Assembly (NCBI RefSeq): GCF_018390555.1
Contig: NZ_JAHBGB010000037.1
Location: 1-64,000, forward strand
DNA from: Ancylobacter oerskovii
GTDB taxonomy: Bacteria > Pseudomonadota > Alphaproteobacteria > Rhizobiales > Xanthobacteraceae
Direction of reading: 5' to 3'
DNA: 64,000 nucleotides
Position 1 is the first letter of the stretch. The number at the start of each line of letters is the position of its first letter. A program made the position numbers and the translations under genes. The notes beneath the pieces are model-generated. The model was not told where the DNA came from and made no database searches. It saw nothing but the letters and a program-made list of their open reading frames with translations. Below are positions 16,945 through 26,089 of the stretch, piece by piece.

Positions 16945-19900
16945 TTGGAACAGGTTGGACCGGTCGGGTGCAGGGTCGCTCGCGCGATCGCTGCCGCCCT
17001 TTTTCTCGCGTCGCTGGTCGGCGATGACGCCTTCGGCCAGACGGCTTTCGCGCCGGCCGAGTTCCGGGAGCCGGTCACGCTGTCGAGCGTGGATGGCGTG
17101 CTCGAGGTCGTGCTCACCGCACAGCAGGGGAGGATCGCTCTCGACACGGCGTCGGCACCGGTCGGGAATGCGCTGCTGTTCGGCTACCGGCTGGTCCGCG
17201 GCAAGGCTTCCAACGGTGAGGCCGCTGCCCGCGATCTATATCCCGCGCCCACCCTGCAGGTGTCTCCCGGCGAGCGGCTGGTGGTGCGGCTGGAGAACGG
17301 ATTGTCGGGGCTGGCCATCCGCGATTTCTACGATCCGAAATATACCGAGGCCGGCGGGCAGGTGCCGATTTATCCGGCGCCGTTGGTCGAATCCCCGCTC
17401 AATCTCCACACGCACGGCCTGCATGTCAGTCCCAAGGCCAATTCCGACAATGTGCTGATCCATATGCCGGTCGGCACCGGCAATAGCTATGTCTACGACA
17501 TCCCTGCCAACATGCCGCAAGGGATGTACTGGTATCATCCGCATCTGCACTCGCTGACGGCGGCGCATGTCTATCTCGGGCTTGCCGGCATGCTGTCGAT
17601 CGGGCGCAGCGACGGCAACCTGCCCGTCGTCACGCAGAAAGCCATCCCGATCCGCAACATGGCGCTGCAATACAATTTCGTCTTCGACCGGCAGGGGCGG
17701 AATCCGCAGTTCAACAACGCCAACTGGCCGCAATTCGTCAGCACGCTGACGCCGCCGGCCGAGGGCGCGCTCGCGGCCGGCACCTATCGGCCGCTTCTCG
17801 CGCCGGTGAACTTCACGCAGTCCGCGCCGGGCGCGCGCTTCGCCACCGTGTGGCATGCCGGCCCGCTGTCGATCGCCAATGCGCGCGGCCGTTTCCAGTT
17901 CATCCCGAACAATCTTCAGATCTTCACCGCCGGCGCCGGGCCGGAAGGCAGCGTGCCCGCAAACCCCGACCTCCCCGAACATCGGCGCGACGTTCAGTTC
18001 ACCGTCAACGGCCAGTTCCAGCCGACGCTTCGCATGAAGCCCGGCCAGACCGAGATCTGGGTTCTGGCCAATATCAGCGACATGGCCTACATCACCGTGC
18101 AGTTGACGGAGACGGGGACCGGCCGCCACCCGAAGATCGCCATCGTCGGGCAGGACGGCAATCCGAGCCCGCTCGTCCGCCATCCGGTCGAGGAAAACGG
18201 CACCCGGCTGATCATCCCGCCGGCCTCGCGCTTCGCGATCGCGGTGACCATGCCGGCGGAAGGCGAGCTGGTCCTCGACATGCCGGCGCGGGGCGGCGGC
18301 GCGCGCATGGAAAATTCCCCGGGCATCCTCTACACCAGCAACGGCACCGAAAACCCGCCGGCGGTGCTCGGCACCCTCAGCGTGCCGCCGGCGGCCGTCA
18401 GCTATAATGACGGTTTCTTCCTGTTCCCGACCCAGCGCCTCGCCCGCGTCGTCGCCGAGCCGGGCAGGGGCGAGACCACGCCCTTTGCCGAGGGCGATCC
18501 GCTCGGGGCGTTTACCTCCTTCGAGGATCTGTCGCAGGTCACGCCGGATCTCACCCGGCACATTCTCATCAATGGCGGCTTCCTCAACAATCTCGCCAGC
18601 ACGGACGATCCGAAGGCCTTCATCTACGCCTTCGACAGCGGCGCCTTCCCGAATGTGCCGATCCTCCAGCCGCGTCTGAACTCGGTGGAGGAATGGGTGT
18701 TCAGCAACGAGAACAACGACGAGCATCCCATCCATGTCCATGTGAACGATTTCCAGATCGTCGGCCTGTCCGATCCCACCATCGGCCTGAAGCTGGGGCC
18801 GGTGCAGCAGGGGATCGACAATGCCAATGTGCCGGCGCCCAATCTCGGGCCGGCCGAGGCGGTGATCGAGCCGGGCCGGCTGGCGATCCGCACCCGGTTC
18901 GAGGATTATACCGGCCTGTTCGTCATGCATTGCCACCGTCTCAACCATGAGGATAACGGCCTCATGGCGCTGGTGAACGTCATCCCGGCGGTCTCGTCCT
19001 ATGCGGTGGCGGTGGCCGGCACCGCGGGCGAACCGGCCACGGTGCGGATCCATGATGGCGCCACCCGCCTCGCCACGGTCACGCCGTTTCCGGGATTTTC
19101 CGGCCCGGTGAGCGTCGCCATGGGCGATGTCGACGATGACGGCGAGCTGGATCTCGTCGCCGGCGCCGGGGCAGGGCATGCGCCCGAGGTCGTCGTGCTC
19201 TCGGGCGCGTCGCAGGCCGGGGCCGCCGCCTTCTCGAAGGAACTCGCCCGCTTCTTCGCCTTCGATGCCGCCGCGACCGGCGGCGTCAGCGTGGCGGCGG
19301 CGCAGATCGATGGCGAAAGCACCGGCGACAACATCGTCGTCGGCTCCGGGCCGGGCCTGCCGAGCGAGGTGAAGGTGTTTTCCTCGCGCCTGCCGCCCGC
19401 CGGCTCCGCTCCCGAATTGTTCGCCGCCTTCAGCCCCTATCCCGGCGACACCTCCGGGCTTGCGGTCAGCACGGGCTTCGTCGACTTCACCACCGGGCGG
19501 CAGAGCATCGTGACCGCGCCAGGCCCCGGCACGCCCTCGACCGTCAAGGTGTTCGTCTTCCCGCTGCTGGCTCCCCTGGAGGGAGCGGGGCACGGCCATG
19601 GGCACGCGAAGGCCGAGCCCCGGCAACCGGTCCTGACCACCGCATTCCCGCCCTTCGGCGAGGATTATCGCGGCGGCGTGTCGCTCGCCACCGGCTGGCT
19701 GGCCGGTGCTCTCGGCGGTGCCGAGCGCATCGTGGTCGGTCAGCTCGAAGGAGGGCGGGTGAAGGTGTTCTCCAGCGGCTCGGCCCTCGACGGCGGGCCG
19801 TCCATGTATCTGCACAGCGCCTCCGCGCATCAGCAGGCCCGCTTTGCCGAGATGGCGTCGTTCTCGCCCTTCGGCGAAGCGGCCCGCGGTGTCAGCGTCG

Positions 19901-20082
19901 CCACGACCAGCACCACCGAGGGAGCGGACCTTCTCGTGAGCCAGCTGCCGTCCGGCGGCGATGGCGGCGTGCGCCGCTTCGGCTTCGGCCGTGCCGATGC
20001 GACGGCGACCGTCGCTGCCGCGACGCTCCTCGGCGAGCAGCGGATCGACGGGCGAGGGGCGATCAGTCTGGGGGGCGACTGA
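16945..20082 (+). CDS. multicopper oxidase fused to C-terminal FG-GAP-like repeats
   Basis: Exported multicopper oxidase of about 1045 residues. Copper ligand motifs occur in order: HTHG (about 155), YHPHLH (about 196), HPIHVHV (about 594) and MHCHRLNHEDNGLM (about 660). The trinuclear and type 1 sites therefore look complete. After about residue 720 the protein continues with FG-GAP/VCBS-like blades (GDVDDDGELDLVAGAGAG, then VSVAAAQIDGES and VVGSGPGLPSEVKVF). These would form a beta-propeller, an addition that typical CueO or SufI proteins lack. A secretory signal (AIAAALFLASLVG...AFGQ) lies just inside. I choose the TTG at 16945 because it precedes that signal; the frame is open to 16639 and the start is uncertain. 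The substrate could be metal ions or phenols. Confidence 0.8.
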   Translation: MEQVGPVGCRVARAIAAALFLASLVGDDAFGQTAFAPAEFREPVTLSSVDGVLEVVLTAQQGRIALDTASAPVGNALLFGYRLVRGKASNGEAAARDLYPAPTLQVSPGERLVVRLENGLSGLAIRDFYDPKYTEAGGQVPIYPAPLVESPLNLHTHGLHVSPKANSDNVLIHMPVGTGNSYVYDIPANMPQGMYWYHPHLHSLTAAHVYLGLAGMLSIGRSDGNLPVVTQKAIPIRNMALQYNFVFDRQGRNPQFNNANWPQFVSTLTPPAEGALAAGTYRPLLAPVNFTQSAPGARFATVWHAGPLSIANARGRFQFIPNNLQIFTAGAGPEGSVPANPDLPEHRRDVQFTVNGQFQPTLRMKPGQTEIWVLANISDMAYITVQLTETGTGRHPKIAIVGQDGNPSPLVRHPVEENGTRLIIPPASRFAIAVTMPAEGELVLDMPARGGGARMENSPGILYTSNGTENPPAVLGTLSVPPAAVSYNDGFFLFPTQRLARVVAEPGRGETTPFAEGDPLGAFTSFEDLSQVTPDLTRHILINGGFLNNLASTDDPKAFIYAFDSGAFPNVPILQPRLNSVEEWVFSNENNDEHPIHVHVNDFQIVGLSDPTIGLKLGPVQQGIDNANVPAPNLGPAEAVIEPGRLAIRTRFEDYTGLFVMHCHRLNHEDNGLMALVNVIPAVSSYAVAVAGTAGEPATVRIHDGATRLATVTPFPGFSGPVSVAMGDVDDDGELDLVAGAGAGHAPEVVVLSGASQAGAAAFSKELARFFAFDAAATGGVSVAAAQIDGESTGDNIVVGSGPGLPSEVKVFSSRLPPAGSAPELFAAFSPYPGDTSGLAVSTGFVDFTTGRQSIVTAPGPGTPSTVKVFVFPLLAPLEGAGHGHGHAKAEPRQPVLTTAFPPFGEDYRGGVSLATGWLAGALGGAERIVVGQLEGGRVKVFSSGSALDGGPSMYLHSASAHQQARFAEMASFSPFGEAARGVSVATTSTTEGADLLVSQLPSGGDGGVRRFGFGRADATATVAAATLLGEQRIDGRGAISLGGD

Positions 20083-21043
20083 ACCGGGAATTCCCTTCGC
20101 GGGCGGAGCGTTCGACCGATGCCACGGCGAGGGTGGCTCCGGCGATGACGAGGGCCGAGCCGAGAAGCAGGTCCGCGCTCGGCACCCTTCCGAAGAACCA
20201 CCAGTCGAAGAGCACCGAGAAAGCCACGGATGTGTACATGAACGGCCCGATGATCCCGGCGTTCGGGAGCAGGCGATAGGCCCGGTCGGTCAGCAACTGG
20301 TCGATGACCGCGACGACGGCCATCGCGATGAACGCGGCCAGCGCCGCGAGCGTCAGCCGGTCGCCGATGACGGGGCCGGACATGGCGAGGGGGAGGGGCG
20401 TCGCGTGATGGAGCGGCGGCTCCCCGCCGGCGAAGAGCGCATAGACCGCGAATGGCAGCGAGAGGAAGGTCGCCATCCCGAAGGTCTGGATGAAGGTGGC
20501 CCGGGCGCTCTGGTCGTAGTTGCGGGCGATATCGTAGAGCAGCATCTTGGACAGGGCGGCGGCGACGCCGGACAGCAGGGCGGCGACCGTCGCGAAATCG
20601 AAGGCGATGACGGCGCCCCGCCAGGGATGGATCACCACTAGGATCCCCGCAAAGCCGATCAGGAGCCCGATGGCGGTCATCAGCCGCATGCGCTCGCCGA
20701 ACCAGATCCAGGCGATGAGCGGGATCAGCAGCGGCGAGATGTGGTGGAGCAGCACGACCTTGGCGAGATGGCCTTCGAAGAGCGCCAGCACATGCAGGAT
20801 CTGACCGCCGGCGACGCAGCAGGCACGCATGAAGGCGGGTTTCCAGGACGGGGAGAAGACGCTGGTCCAGACGGATCGGCTGGCGAACGCCGCCACGATC
20901 AGCACCGGCAGGATATTGTGGCCGCTCGCGACGACGGCGGCCGGCAGGAATTTCGCATAGGCCGTGAAGATGGAGAGCAGCGCCGCGCATGCCGATGCGA
21001 TCAGCATGAAGGCGATGCTCTGCCAAAGCCTGCCCCGACCCAT
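20063..21043 (-). CDS. EamA/DMT-family transporter
   Basis: Drug/metabolite transporter of 326 residues with ten predicted helices in two EamA repeats (about 10-145 and 165-305). Segments such as ISPLLIPLIAWIWFGERMR and FMYTSVAFSVLFDWWFFGR mark the ends of the two repeats. Such proteins export amino acids or other small metabolites; the substrate cannot be told. Its 3' end overlaps the end of the multicopper oxidase gene by 20 bases in the opposite direction. The next gene on the same strand starts farther upstream. Confidence 0.85.
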   Translation of the reverse strand: MGRGRLWQSIAFMLIASACAALLSIFTAYAKFLPAAVVASGHNILPVLIVAAFASRSVWTSVFSPSWKPAFMRACCVAGGQILHVLALFEGHLAKVVLLHHISPLLIPLIAWIWFGERMRLMTAIGLLIGFAGILVVIHPWRGAVIAFDFATVAALLSGVAAALSKMLLYDIARNYDQSARATFIQTFGMATFLSLPFAVYALFAGGEPPLHHATPLPLAMSGPVIGDRLTLAALAAFIAMAVVAVIDQLLTDRAYRLLPNAGIIGPFMYTSVAFSVLFDWWFFGRVPSADLLLGSALVIAGATLAVASVERSAREGNSRFSRPPD

Positions 21044-21081
21044 GACGTCATGCCTCCAATATCATCGCCGGACCGGCCGCC

Positions 21082-21600
21082 TCAGGGATGCGACATGTCC
21101 GAGGACGCGGCGGGGGCATTGCCTGTTGGCAATCTATAGGCGGCATGGCAAGCCTTGCAGGCATTCGCCACCGCGTCATAAGCCGGCGTAAAGCCGGCGA
21201 GCCCCTGCGAGGCGGAGGTGGCGGCGACTTCCGCCGCCGCCCGGAGCCTGGCGATGTGGGACACGAAATCCTCGAAGTTCCGCCAGATCGCCGGCGCCGC
21301 GCGCGTGTCGTCGCCGGTTTCGCTGCCGGGAGGGAAAAGGGCGGCCAGCGTCGCGGCGTCGGCGGCGATCGACCGCATGGCGCCGGCCGCAGCTGTGGCG
21401 TCGTAGGGCGCATGGCCCTTCACCATGGCCGAGGCCAGCTTGTGAGCTTCGGAGAGCGCCGCCATCACCTCCTGGCGATCCGCGATCGGGTCGTCCTGCG
21501 CCGCGGCCGGCCCGGGGTGCCCGAACGCCGGAAGCATGCCCAGGGCGAGGAGCCCGAACAGGCGGGGCGAACGCCTATTTCCTGCTTTTCCGCGTGCCAT
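21082..21600 (-). CDS. class II cytochrome c (c'/c556 type)
   Basis: Periplasmic c-type cytochrome of 172 residues. A signal peptide (GLLALGMLPAF...GPAAAQ) precedes a four-helix domain. The single heme motif CKACH lies near the C-terminus, as is characteristic of class II cytochromes (c' and c556), in NACKACHAAYRLP. These act as electron carriers or bind NO. The ATG at 21600 is preferred because longer reading adds arginine-rich residues before the signal. It sits 83 bases after the ferritin gene on the same strand. Confidence 0.85.
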   Translation of the reverse strand: MARGKAGNRRSPRLFGLLALGMLPAFGHPGPAAAQDDPIADRQEVMAALSEAHKLASAMVKGHAPYDATAAAGAMRSIAADAATLAALFPPGSETGDDTRAAPAIWRNFEDFVSHIARLRAAAEVAATSASQGLAGFTPAYDAVANACKACHAAYRLPTGNAPAASSDMSHP

Positions 21601-21683
21601 CTTTTCCGCGTGCCATGCCGGGCCGTCGCCTTTTTGGGGGCGGCGCGGCGGATGCGATCTGAGCCCCGCCGCGCCGGCGCGCA

Positions 21684-22181
21684 TCAACCGGCCTTGGTCA
21701 GCTCGGCAAGCTCGCGATCGATGAAGTATTTCGCGTTCGGGCCGCCACCGATCAGGTCGATGCGATCCAGGATCTTCCGGCACAGCTTCTCTTCCTCGTG
21801 CTGCTCGCGGGCGAACCACTGCAGGAAGGCGTCCGTCTCGAAGCTGTTCTCGGCGCGGGCCAGTTCGATGGCCTCGACGATGTGCCGCGTGACCTTGCGC
21901 TCCTCGTCCTGCACGGCGACGAACAGTTCGCGGATGTCCTCGGCCTTGATCAGCGGCCGCTGGTGGCCGTGCAGGGTGATCTCGGCGCCGAGATCGTCCA
22001 GGAACTCGAAGAATTTGAGCATGTGGCCGAGTTCTTCCTGGGCATGAGCGAGAAAGAACTTCGTCGCCCCCTCGAACGAGTGGGACGAGGTCCAGGCGGC
22101 GGCTTGGGTATAGATGTGGTGCGCTTCCATCTCGCCGTTCAGAAGCTCGTTGAGCTTGGTCTTCAGCTTGTCGCTGACCAT
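21684..22181 (-). CDS. ferritin-like iron storage protein (non-heme)
   Basis: Four-helix ferritin of 165 residues that oxidises Fe(II) and stores iron in a 24-subunit shell. Ferroxidase ligands are visible: Glu in LNGEMEAHHIY, the EExxH unit AQEELGHMLKF, Glu in QDEERKVTRHI and a C-terminal EQHEEEK. The heme-ligand methionine pattern of bacterioferritin is not obvious, so I call it ferritin. MVSDK at 22181 is chosen since GAGGAAC lies just before it; 22193 is an alternative. The AT-rich region upstream is likely its promoter and may be iron-controlled. Confidence 0.85.
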   Translation of the reverse strand: MVSDKLKTKLNELLNGEMEAHHIYTQAAAWTSSHSFEGATKFFLAHAQEELGHMLKFFEFLDDLGAEITLHGHQRPLIKAEDIRELFVAVQDEERKVTRHIVEAIELARAENSFETDAFLQWFAREQHEEEKLCRKILDRIDLIGGGPNAKYFIDRELAELTKAG

Positions 22182-22548
22182 TTCGTTCCTCATGGGGGCT
22201 GGGGCCGACCTTCTGGCAGGCCGGACGGCAATATCGGATGTCGTGTGATGGCAGGCCCGATCAACCGCGGCGCGAACGGTATTTGCGGCGGTGACGGCAT
22301 GAAATCATACCGGATAATCTGAATCAAACGACGATAGGGGATTTTATCTATTTTAGTTTGTAATAATTATCATGTAATGTTGCTTTTTCTAAATTCCGAT
22401 ATGCCGATGCTTCGTGTCGAGCGCTGTCATGAAAATTATAGAATGCTCGTGATGGTCTGGCGTTTGTTGGTTTTTCACTCCTATTGATCCTTCGCCCGAG
22501 ACGCCGAAGATGTTATGCGTTGCGACATGTCGTCCTGATGGGCAGGTC
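22182..22548. promoter_or_regulatory. AT-rich divergent promoter region (ferritin / porin)
   Basis: Bases about 22310-22470 are strikingly AT-rich for this genome (for example TTTGTAATAATTATCATG at about 22357-22374). The stretch AATAATTATCAT resembles half of a Fur-type box. A TTTTAG near 22351 and a TTCTAAA near 22387 resemble half-sites of the Irr-type iron control element. These are loose matches only. Promoters for the leftward ferritin and rightward porin must lie here. Confidence 0.4.
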
Positions 22549-23964
22549 ATGTTGCGTGCAGGCTTTCGCAGGAACCGGCCGGAAAGGTCGACGGCTGACG
22601 TCGCCGGGGGCAGGGCGGGCGCGCTTCGTCTCGCGGCCCTGTCGGTGCTGGCTGCGACGTCCGGCGCGGCGATGGGGCATGCCGCCGATGTGGCGCATGT
22701 CGAGGCCGGCTCCATTTCCTGGGACCAGCTTCTCGCGCGCCAGACGCTGACCGGCGATTGGAATGGCTCGCGCACCGCGCTCGAGCAGAAGGGCCTGACC
22801 TTCACGCTCACCCAGACCAGCGACTTTCTGGGAAACCCTTCCGGCGGAATCCGGCAGGCCGCGGCCTATGACGGTGTGTTCATGCCGGAGCTGGACATCG
22901 ATCTCGAAAAGCTCATGGGCTGGCACGGCGGCAGCGTGCATGTGGCGGGCTACGCCATCCAGGGGCACGGGCTGTCGCAATACGACATCGGCAATCTGCT
23001 GACCGTCACCTCCGTCGAGGCGCCGGCAGGCGGCAGGCTCGGCGAGTTGTGGTTCCAGCAGGAACTGCTGGGCGACGCCCTGGCCGTGAAGGTCGGGCGG
23101 CTCTTGGCCGATCAGAGCTTCGTCATCAGCGAGACCGCCAGTGTCTTCGTGAACTCCACCTTCGGCTTTCCCGGCAGCTTCGCGACCGATCTGCCCGGCG
23201 GGGGACCGGCCTATCCCGACGCCGTTCCGGGCGTGCAGCTGGTGGCCAGGCCGAACGGCGACTGGACCCTGCAAGGTGCGGTGTTCGAAGGCGATCCCGA
23301 TGCCGGGAGCCTTGCCGAGGGCGGCGTCTTCGCCATCGCCGAGCTGGCCTATGCTTTCACGCCCGCGACGAACGCCGGCGGCCTGCCCGGCACCTACAAG
23401 CTCGGCGCCTGGTACAATTCGGAGACGTTCGACAATCTGGCGACCGCCAGCAACGGCGTGTCGCTGGCCAGCCCGCTTTCGTCGGGCGTGCCGGCCGGCG
23501 AGACGGGCAATTATGCCTTCTACGCCGTCCTCGACCAGTCTCTCTGGCGCGAGCCGGGAACGGATGGCCAGGGACTGTCCGGCTTCGCGCGTGCGACCTT
23601 CACGCCGCTGGGCGACCGCAACGAGATCGACTGGTATGTCGATTTCGGGCTTGCCTATACCGGTCTACTGCCCGGGCGGGACAGCGACGTCATCGGCATC
23701 GGCTTCGCCTATGCCCATATGAGCGGCAGCCTCGCCGATCTGGCGCGGGCCGCCAATGCGGCGTCCGGCGCGGCGGACCCGATCCCGGACTATGAGGCGG
23801 TCCTCGAGATCACCTATCAGGCCGCCCTCGCGCCGTGGCTCTCGGTCCAGCCCTTCTTCCAGTATGTCATCCATCCCGGCGGCAATGCCCCCGATCCGCA
23901 GGATCAGGACGTCGCCATCGGGAACGCCACGGTTGTCGGCCTGCGGGTCGCCGTGACGCTCTGA
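22549..23964 (+). CDS. OprB-like carbohydrate porin
   Basis: Outer-membrane porin of about 471 residues, OprB family, which lets sugars diffuse across the outer membrane. After a long N-terminal region with an export signal (LAALSVLAATSGAAMGHA), the mature part starts with LLARQTLTGDWNGSRTALEQKG, the OprB hallmark. It runs as alternating beta-strands, for example LTFTLTQTSDFLGN and GELWFQQELLGDALAVKVGRL. The end is a typical barrel strand (VVGLRVAVTL). Start choice is uncertain: ATG at 22510 is also in frame. No sugar transporter is adjacent, so the substrate is open. Confidence 0.85.
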   Translation: MLRAGFRRNRPERSTADVAGGRAGALRLAALSVLAATSGAAMGHAADVAHVEAGSISWDQLLARQTLTGDWNGSRTALEQKGLTFTLTQTSDFLGNPSGGIRQAAAYDGVFMPELDIDLEKLMGWHGGSVHVAGYAIQGHGLSQYDIGNLLTVTSVEAPAGGRLGELWFQQELLGDALAVKVGRLLADQSFVISETASVFVNSTFGFPGSFATDLPGGGPAYPDAVPGVQLVARPNGDWTLQGAVFEGDPDAGSLAEGGVFAIAELAYAFTPATNAGGLPGTYKLGAWYNSETFDNLATASNGVSLASPLSSGVPAGETGNYAFYAVLDQSLWREPGTDGQGLSGFARATFTPLGDRNEIDWYVDFGLAYTGLLPGRDSDVIGIGFAYAHMSGSLADLARAANAASGAADPIPDYEAVLEITYQAALAPWLSVQPFFQYVIHPGGNAPDPQDQDVAIGNATVVGLRVAVTL

Positions 23965-24129
23965 CGTCGGTCGGCGCCGCGCGGGGACGATTCATCTCGG
24001 GTGGATGAGGTTTTCTCGTCGGAGATGATTGGCGTCCCGCCTCGAGCCCGATTAAGAAGGGGCATTCTCGATCCCTTCCGATGGCTGCCGTTCTACGCCT
24101 GACGACATTACGAGTAGGTGGAGCCGGTC

Positions 24130-26046
24130 TTGTCCTTTTCGATCACCAATCCTGCGCTCGCTCGCGCCCTGGCCGAGCGCGACTACAACAACCCGACGCC
24201 GGTGCAGCTCGCCGTGCTCGCCCCCGACGCGCTCGGGCGCGACCTCTTGGTGTCGGCGCAGACCGGCTCCGGCAAGACCGTCGCCTATGGCCTCGCGATG
24301 GCCGGGACGCTGCTGGGCGTCGAGGAGCGCTTCGCCGCCGCGACCGCCCCGCTGGCGCTGGTGGTCGCTCCCACCCGGGAACTGGCGTTGCAGGTGCAGC
24401 GGGAGTTCACCTGGCTCTATGCCGGGACCGGCGCGCGCATCGTCTCCTGCGTCGGCGGCATGGATCCGCGCGCGGAGCATCGGCTGCTGAACCAGGGCGC
24501 GCATATCGTCGTCGGCACGCCCGGTCGCCTGCGCGACCATCTCGAGCGCGGCCGGCTCGATCTTTCCGCCCTGCGGGTCGTCGTGCTCGACGAGGCCGAC
24601 GAGATGCTTGACCTCGGCTTTCGCGAGGACCTGGAATTCATTCTCGATGCGACCCCGCCGGAGCGGCGCAGCCTGCTGTTTTCCGCCACCATGCCGCGCG
24701 GAATCACGGCTCTCGCCAAGCGCTATCAGAGCGACGCGCTGCGCATCGAGGTGGCGGGCTCGGAGGGCGGTCACGCCGATATCGAGTACCGCACCATCCG
24801 CATCGCTCCCACCGAGCTCGACCATGCAGTCGTGAACGTGCTGCGCTATTACGATACGCCCAGCGCCATCGTGTTCTGCAACACCCGCGAGGCGGTGCGG
24901 CGGCTGCATGCCATGCTGCAGGAGCGGCAGTTCTCCGCGGTGGCGCTGTCGGGCGAGCTCAGCCAGAACGAGCGCAACAACGCCTTGCAGGCGCTGCGCG
25001 ACGGCCGGGCGCGGGTCTGCGTGGCGACCGATGTCGCGGCGCGCGGCATCGATCTGCCCAATCTCGGCCTCGTCGTTCATGCCGAGCTGCCGAACGACGC
25101 CGAAAGCCTGCAGCATCGCAGCGGCCGCACCGGGCGGGCGGGGCGCAAGGGGGTGAGCGTCCTGCTGGTGCCGCCGTTCCGCCGCCGGCGCAGCGAAGAG
25201 CTGATGCGGAGCGTCGGCATCGCCCCGGTCTGGTCGGGGCCGCCGACGGCCGACGACATCCGCAAGCTCGATCACGAGCGCATGCTGCTCGACCCCATGC
25301 TCACCGAAGAGCCCGGCGAGGAGGAGGTCGCCGCCGCGCAGGCGCTGCTCGCCAGCCATTCGGCCGAACATCTGGCGGCGCTGCTGGTTCGCCTCTATCG
25401 CGCGGGCCTGCCGGCTCCCGAGGAGGTGGTCGATCCCGGCGAGCCGCGCAGCCTGCGCGACCGCGATACCCGGCGCGAGGCCGGCGGCCCGTCCGGCGAG
25501 GGCGGCACCGCGTGGTTCCGCCTCAATATCGGCCGGCGCAACAATGCCGATCCGCGCTGGCTCCTGCCGCTCATCTGCCGGCGCGGAAACGTGACGCGCC
25601 GGGATATCGGCGCCATCCGCATCTTCGATGAGGAGACGACCTTCGAGGTCAGCCTCGGCGCCGCCGATCGCTTCGCCAAGGCCGCGCGCCGGGGGGATGG
25701 CGACGATGTGCTCATCGAGCCGTTGCCGGCCGGCCCGTCGGAAGGGCGCAGCGAGCGTCCCTCTCGCGGCAAGCCGCCCCATGCGAAGCCCCATCGCGGC
25801 AAGCCGATGCAGGGGAAGCCGTATCCCGACAAGCCGCGCCGCGATGGCCCCCCCGATGACGGGGCGCCTCATGAGGCGGGCTTCCGCAAGCCGGGAAAGG
25901 GCAAGCCGGCCTACGGCAAGGCGCAGGCCGCCGGCAAACCCGCCGCCGGCAAACCCGCCTTCGAAAAGCCCTGGGAGGCGAAGCCCTCGGGTCACTCCGC
26001 CAAGGCGGGGAAGAACGCGAAGGACAAGCGGCCCCGGCGCCCGTGA
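24130..26046 (+). CDS. DEAD-box RNA helicase with DbpA-like RNA-binding domain
   Basis: ATP-dependent RNA helicase of about 638 residues. Motifs in order: Q motif (PTPVQ), I (AQTGSGKT), Ia (PTRELA), TPGRL, II (LDEADEM), III (SATMP) and VI (HRSGRTGRAGRKG). After residue 450 a DbpA-type RNA-binding domain is seen (WFRLNIGRRNNADPRWL, then GNVTRRDIGAIRIFDEETTFEV). This domain binds 23S rRNA hairpin 92 in DbpA and points to ribosome assembly. The last 100 or so residues are a low-complexity Lys/Pro/Gly tail with repeated GKP units. The TTG at 24130 follows GGTGGAG by six bases; GTG at 24118 is the alternative. Confidence 0.92.
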   Translation: MSFSITNPALARALAERDYNNPTPVQLAVLAPDALGRDLLVSAQTGSGKTVAYGLAMAGTLLGVEERFAAATAPLALVVAPTRELALQVQREFTWLYAGTGARIVSCVGGMDPRAEHRLLNQGAHIVVGTPGRLRDHLERGRLDLSALRVVVLDEADEMLDLGFREDLEFILDATPPERRSLLFSATMPRGITALAKRYQSDALRIEVAGSEGGHADIEYRTIRIAPTELDHAVVNVLRYYDTPSAIVFCNTREAVRRLHAMLQERQFSAVALSGELSQNERNNALQALRDGRARVCVATDVAARGIDLPNLGLVVHAELPNDAESLQHRSGRTGRAGRKGVSVLLVPPFRRRRSEELMRSVGIAPVWSGPPTADDIRKLDHERMLLDPMLTEEPGEEEVAAAQALLASHSAEHLAALLVRLYRAGLPAPEEVVDPGEPRSLRDRDTRREAGGPSGEGGTAWFRLNIGRRNNADPRWLLPLICRRGNVTRRDIGAIRIFDEETTFEVSLGAADRFAKAARRGDGDDVLIEPLPAGPSEGRSERPSRGKPPHAKPHRGKPMQGKPYPDKPRRDGPPDDGAPHEAGFRKPGKGKPAYGKAQAAGKPAAGKPAFEKPWEAKPSGHSAKAGKNAKDKRPRRP

Positions 26047-26073
26047 GCGGTGCCGCGCAAGCGCGCACCGCTC
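26045..26073. terminator. hairpin between convergent genes
   Basis: GAGCGGTGC at 26045-26053 pairs perfectly with GCACCGCTC at 26065-26073, and the inside pairs again (GCGC-AA-GCGC) after one bulged base. It starts at the helicase stop codon and lies before the convergent permease stop at 26090. It has no T-tract. Confidence 0.5.
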
Positions 26074-26089
26074 CCGGCCGGCCAATCGG

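Noticed and set aside
17236-19830. 864-residue antisense frame opposite the multicopper oxidase
   Set aside because: Arg/Gly/His-rich low-information sequence; it mirrors the wobble positions of a real high-GC gene with clear copper motifs.
25741-26040. Repeated GKP-type codons at the helicase 3' end, possible DNA repeat
   Set aside because: Best explained as a low-complexity protein tail, common in DEAD-box helicases.
24052-26085. 677-residue antisense frame opposite the RNA helicase
   Set aside because: Shadow of the helicase; no domain-like pattern.
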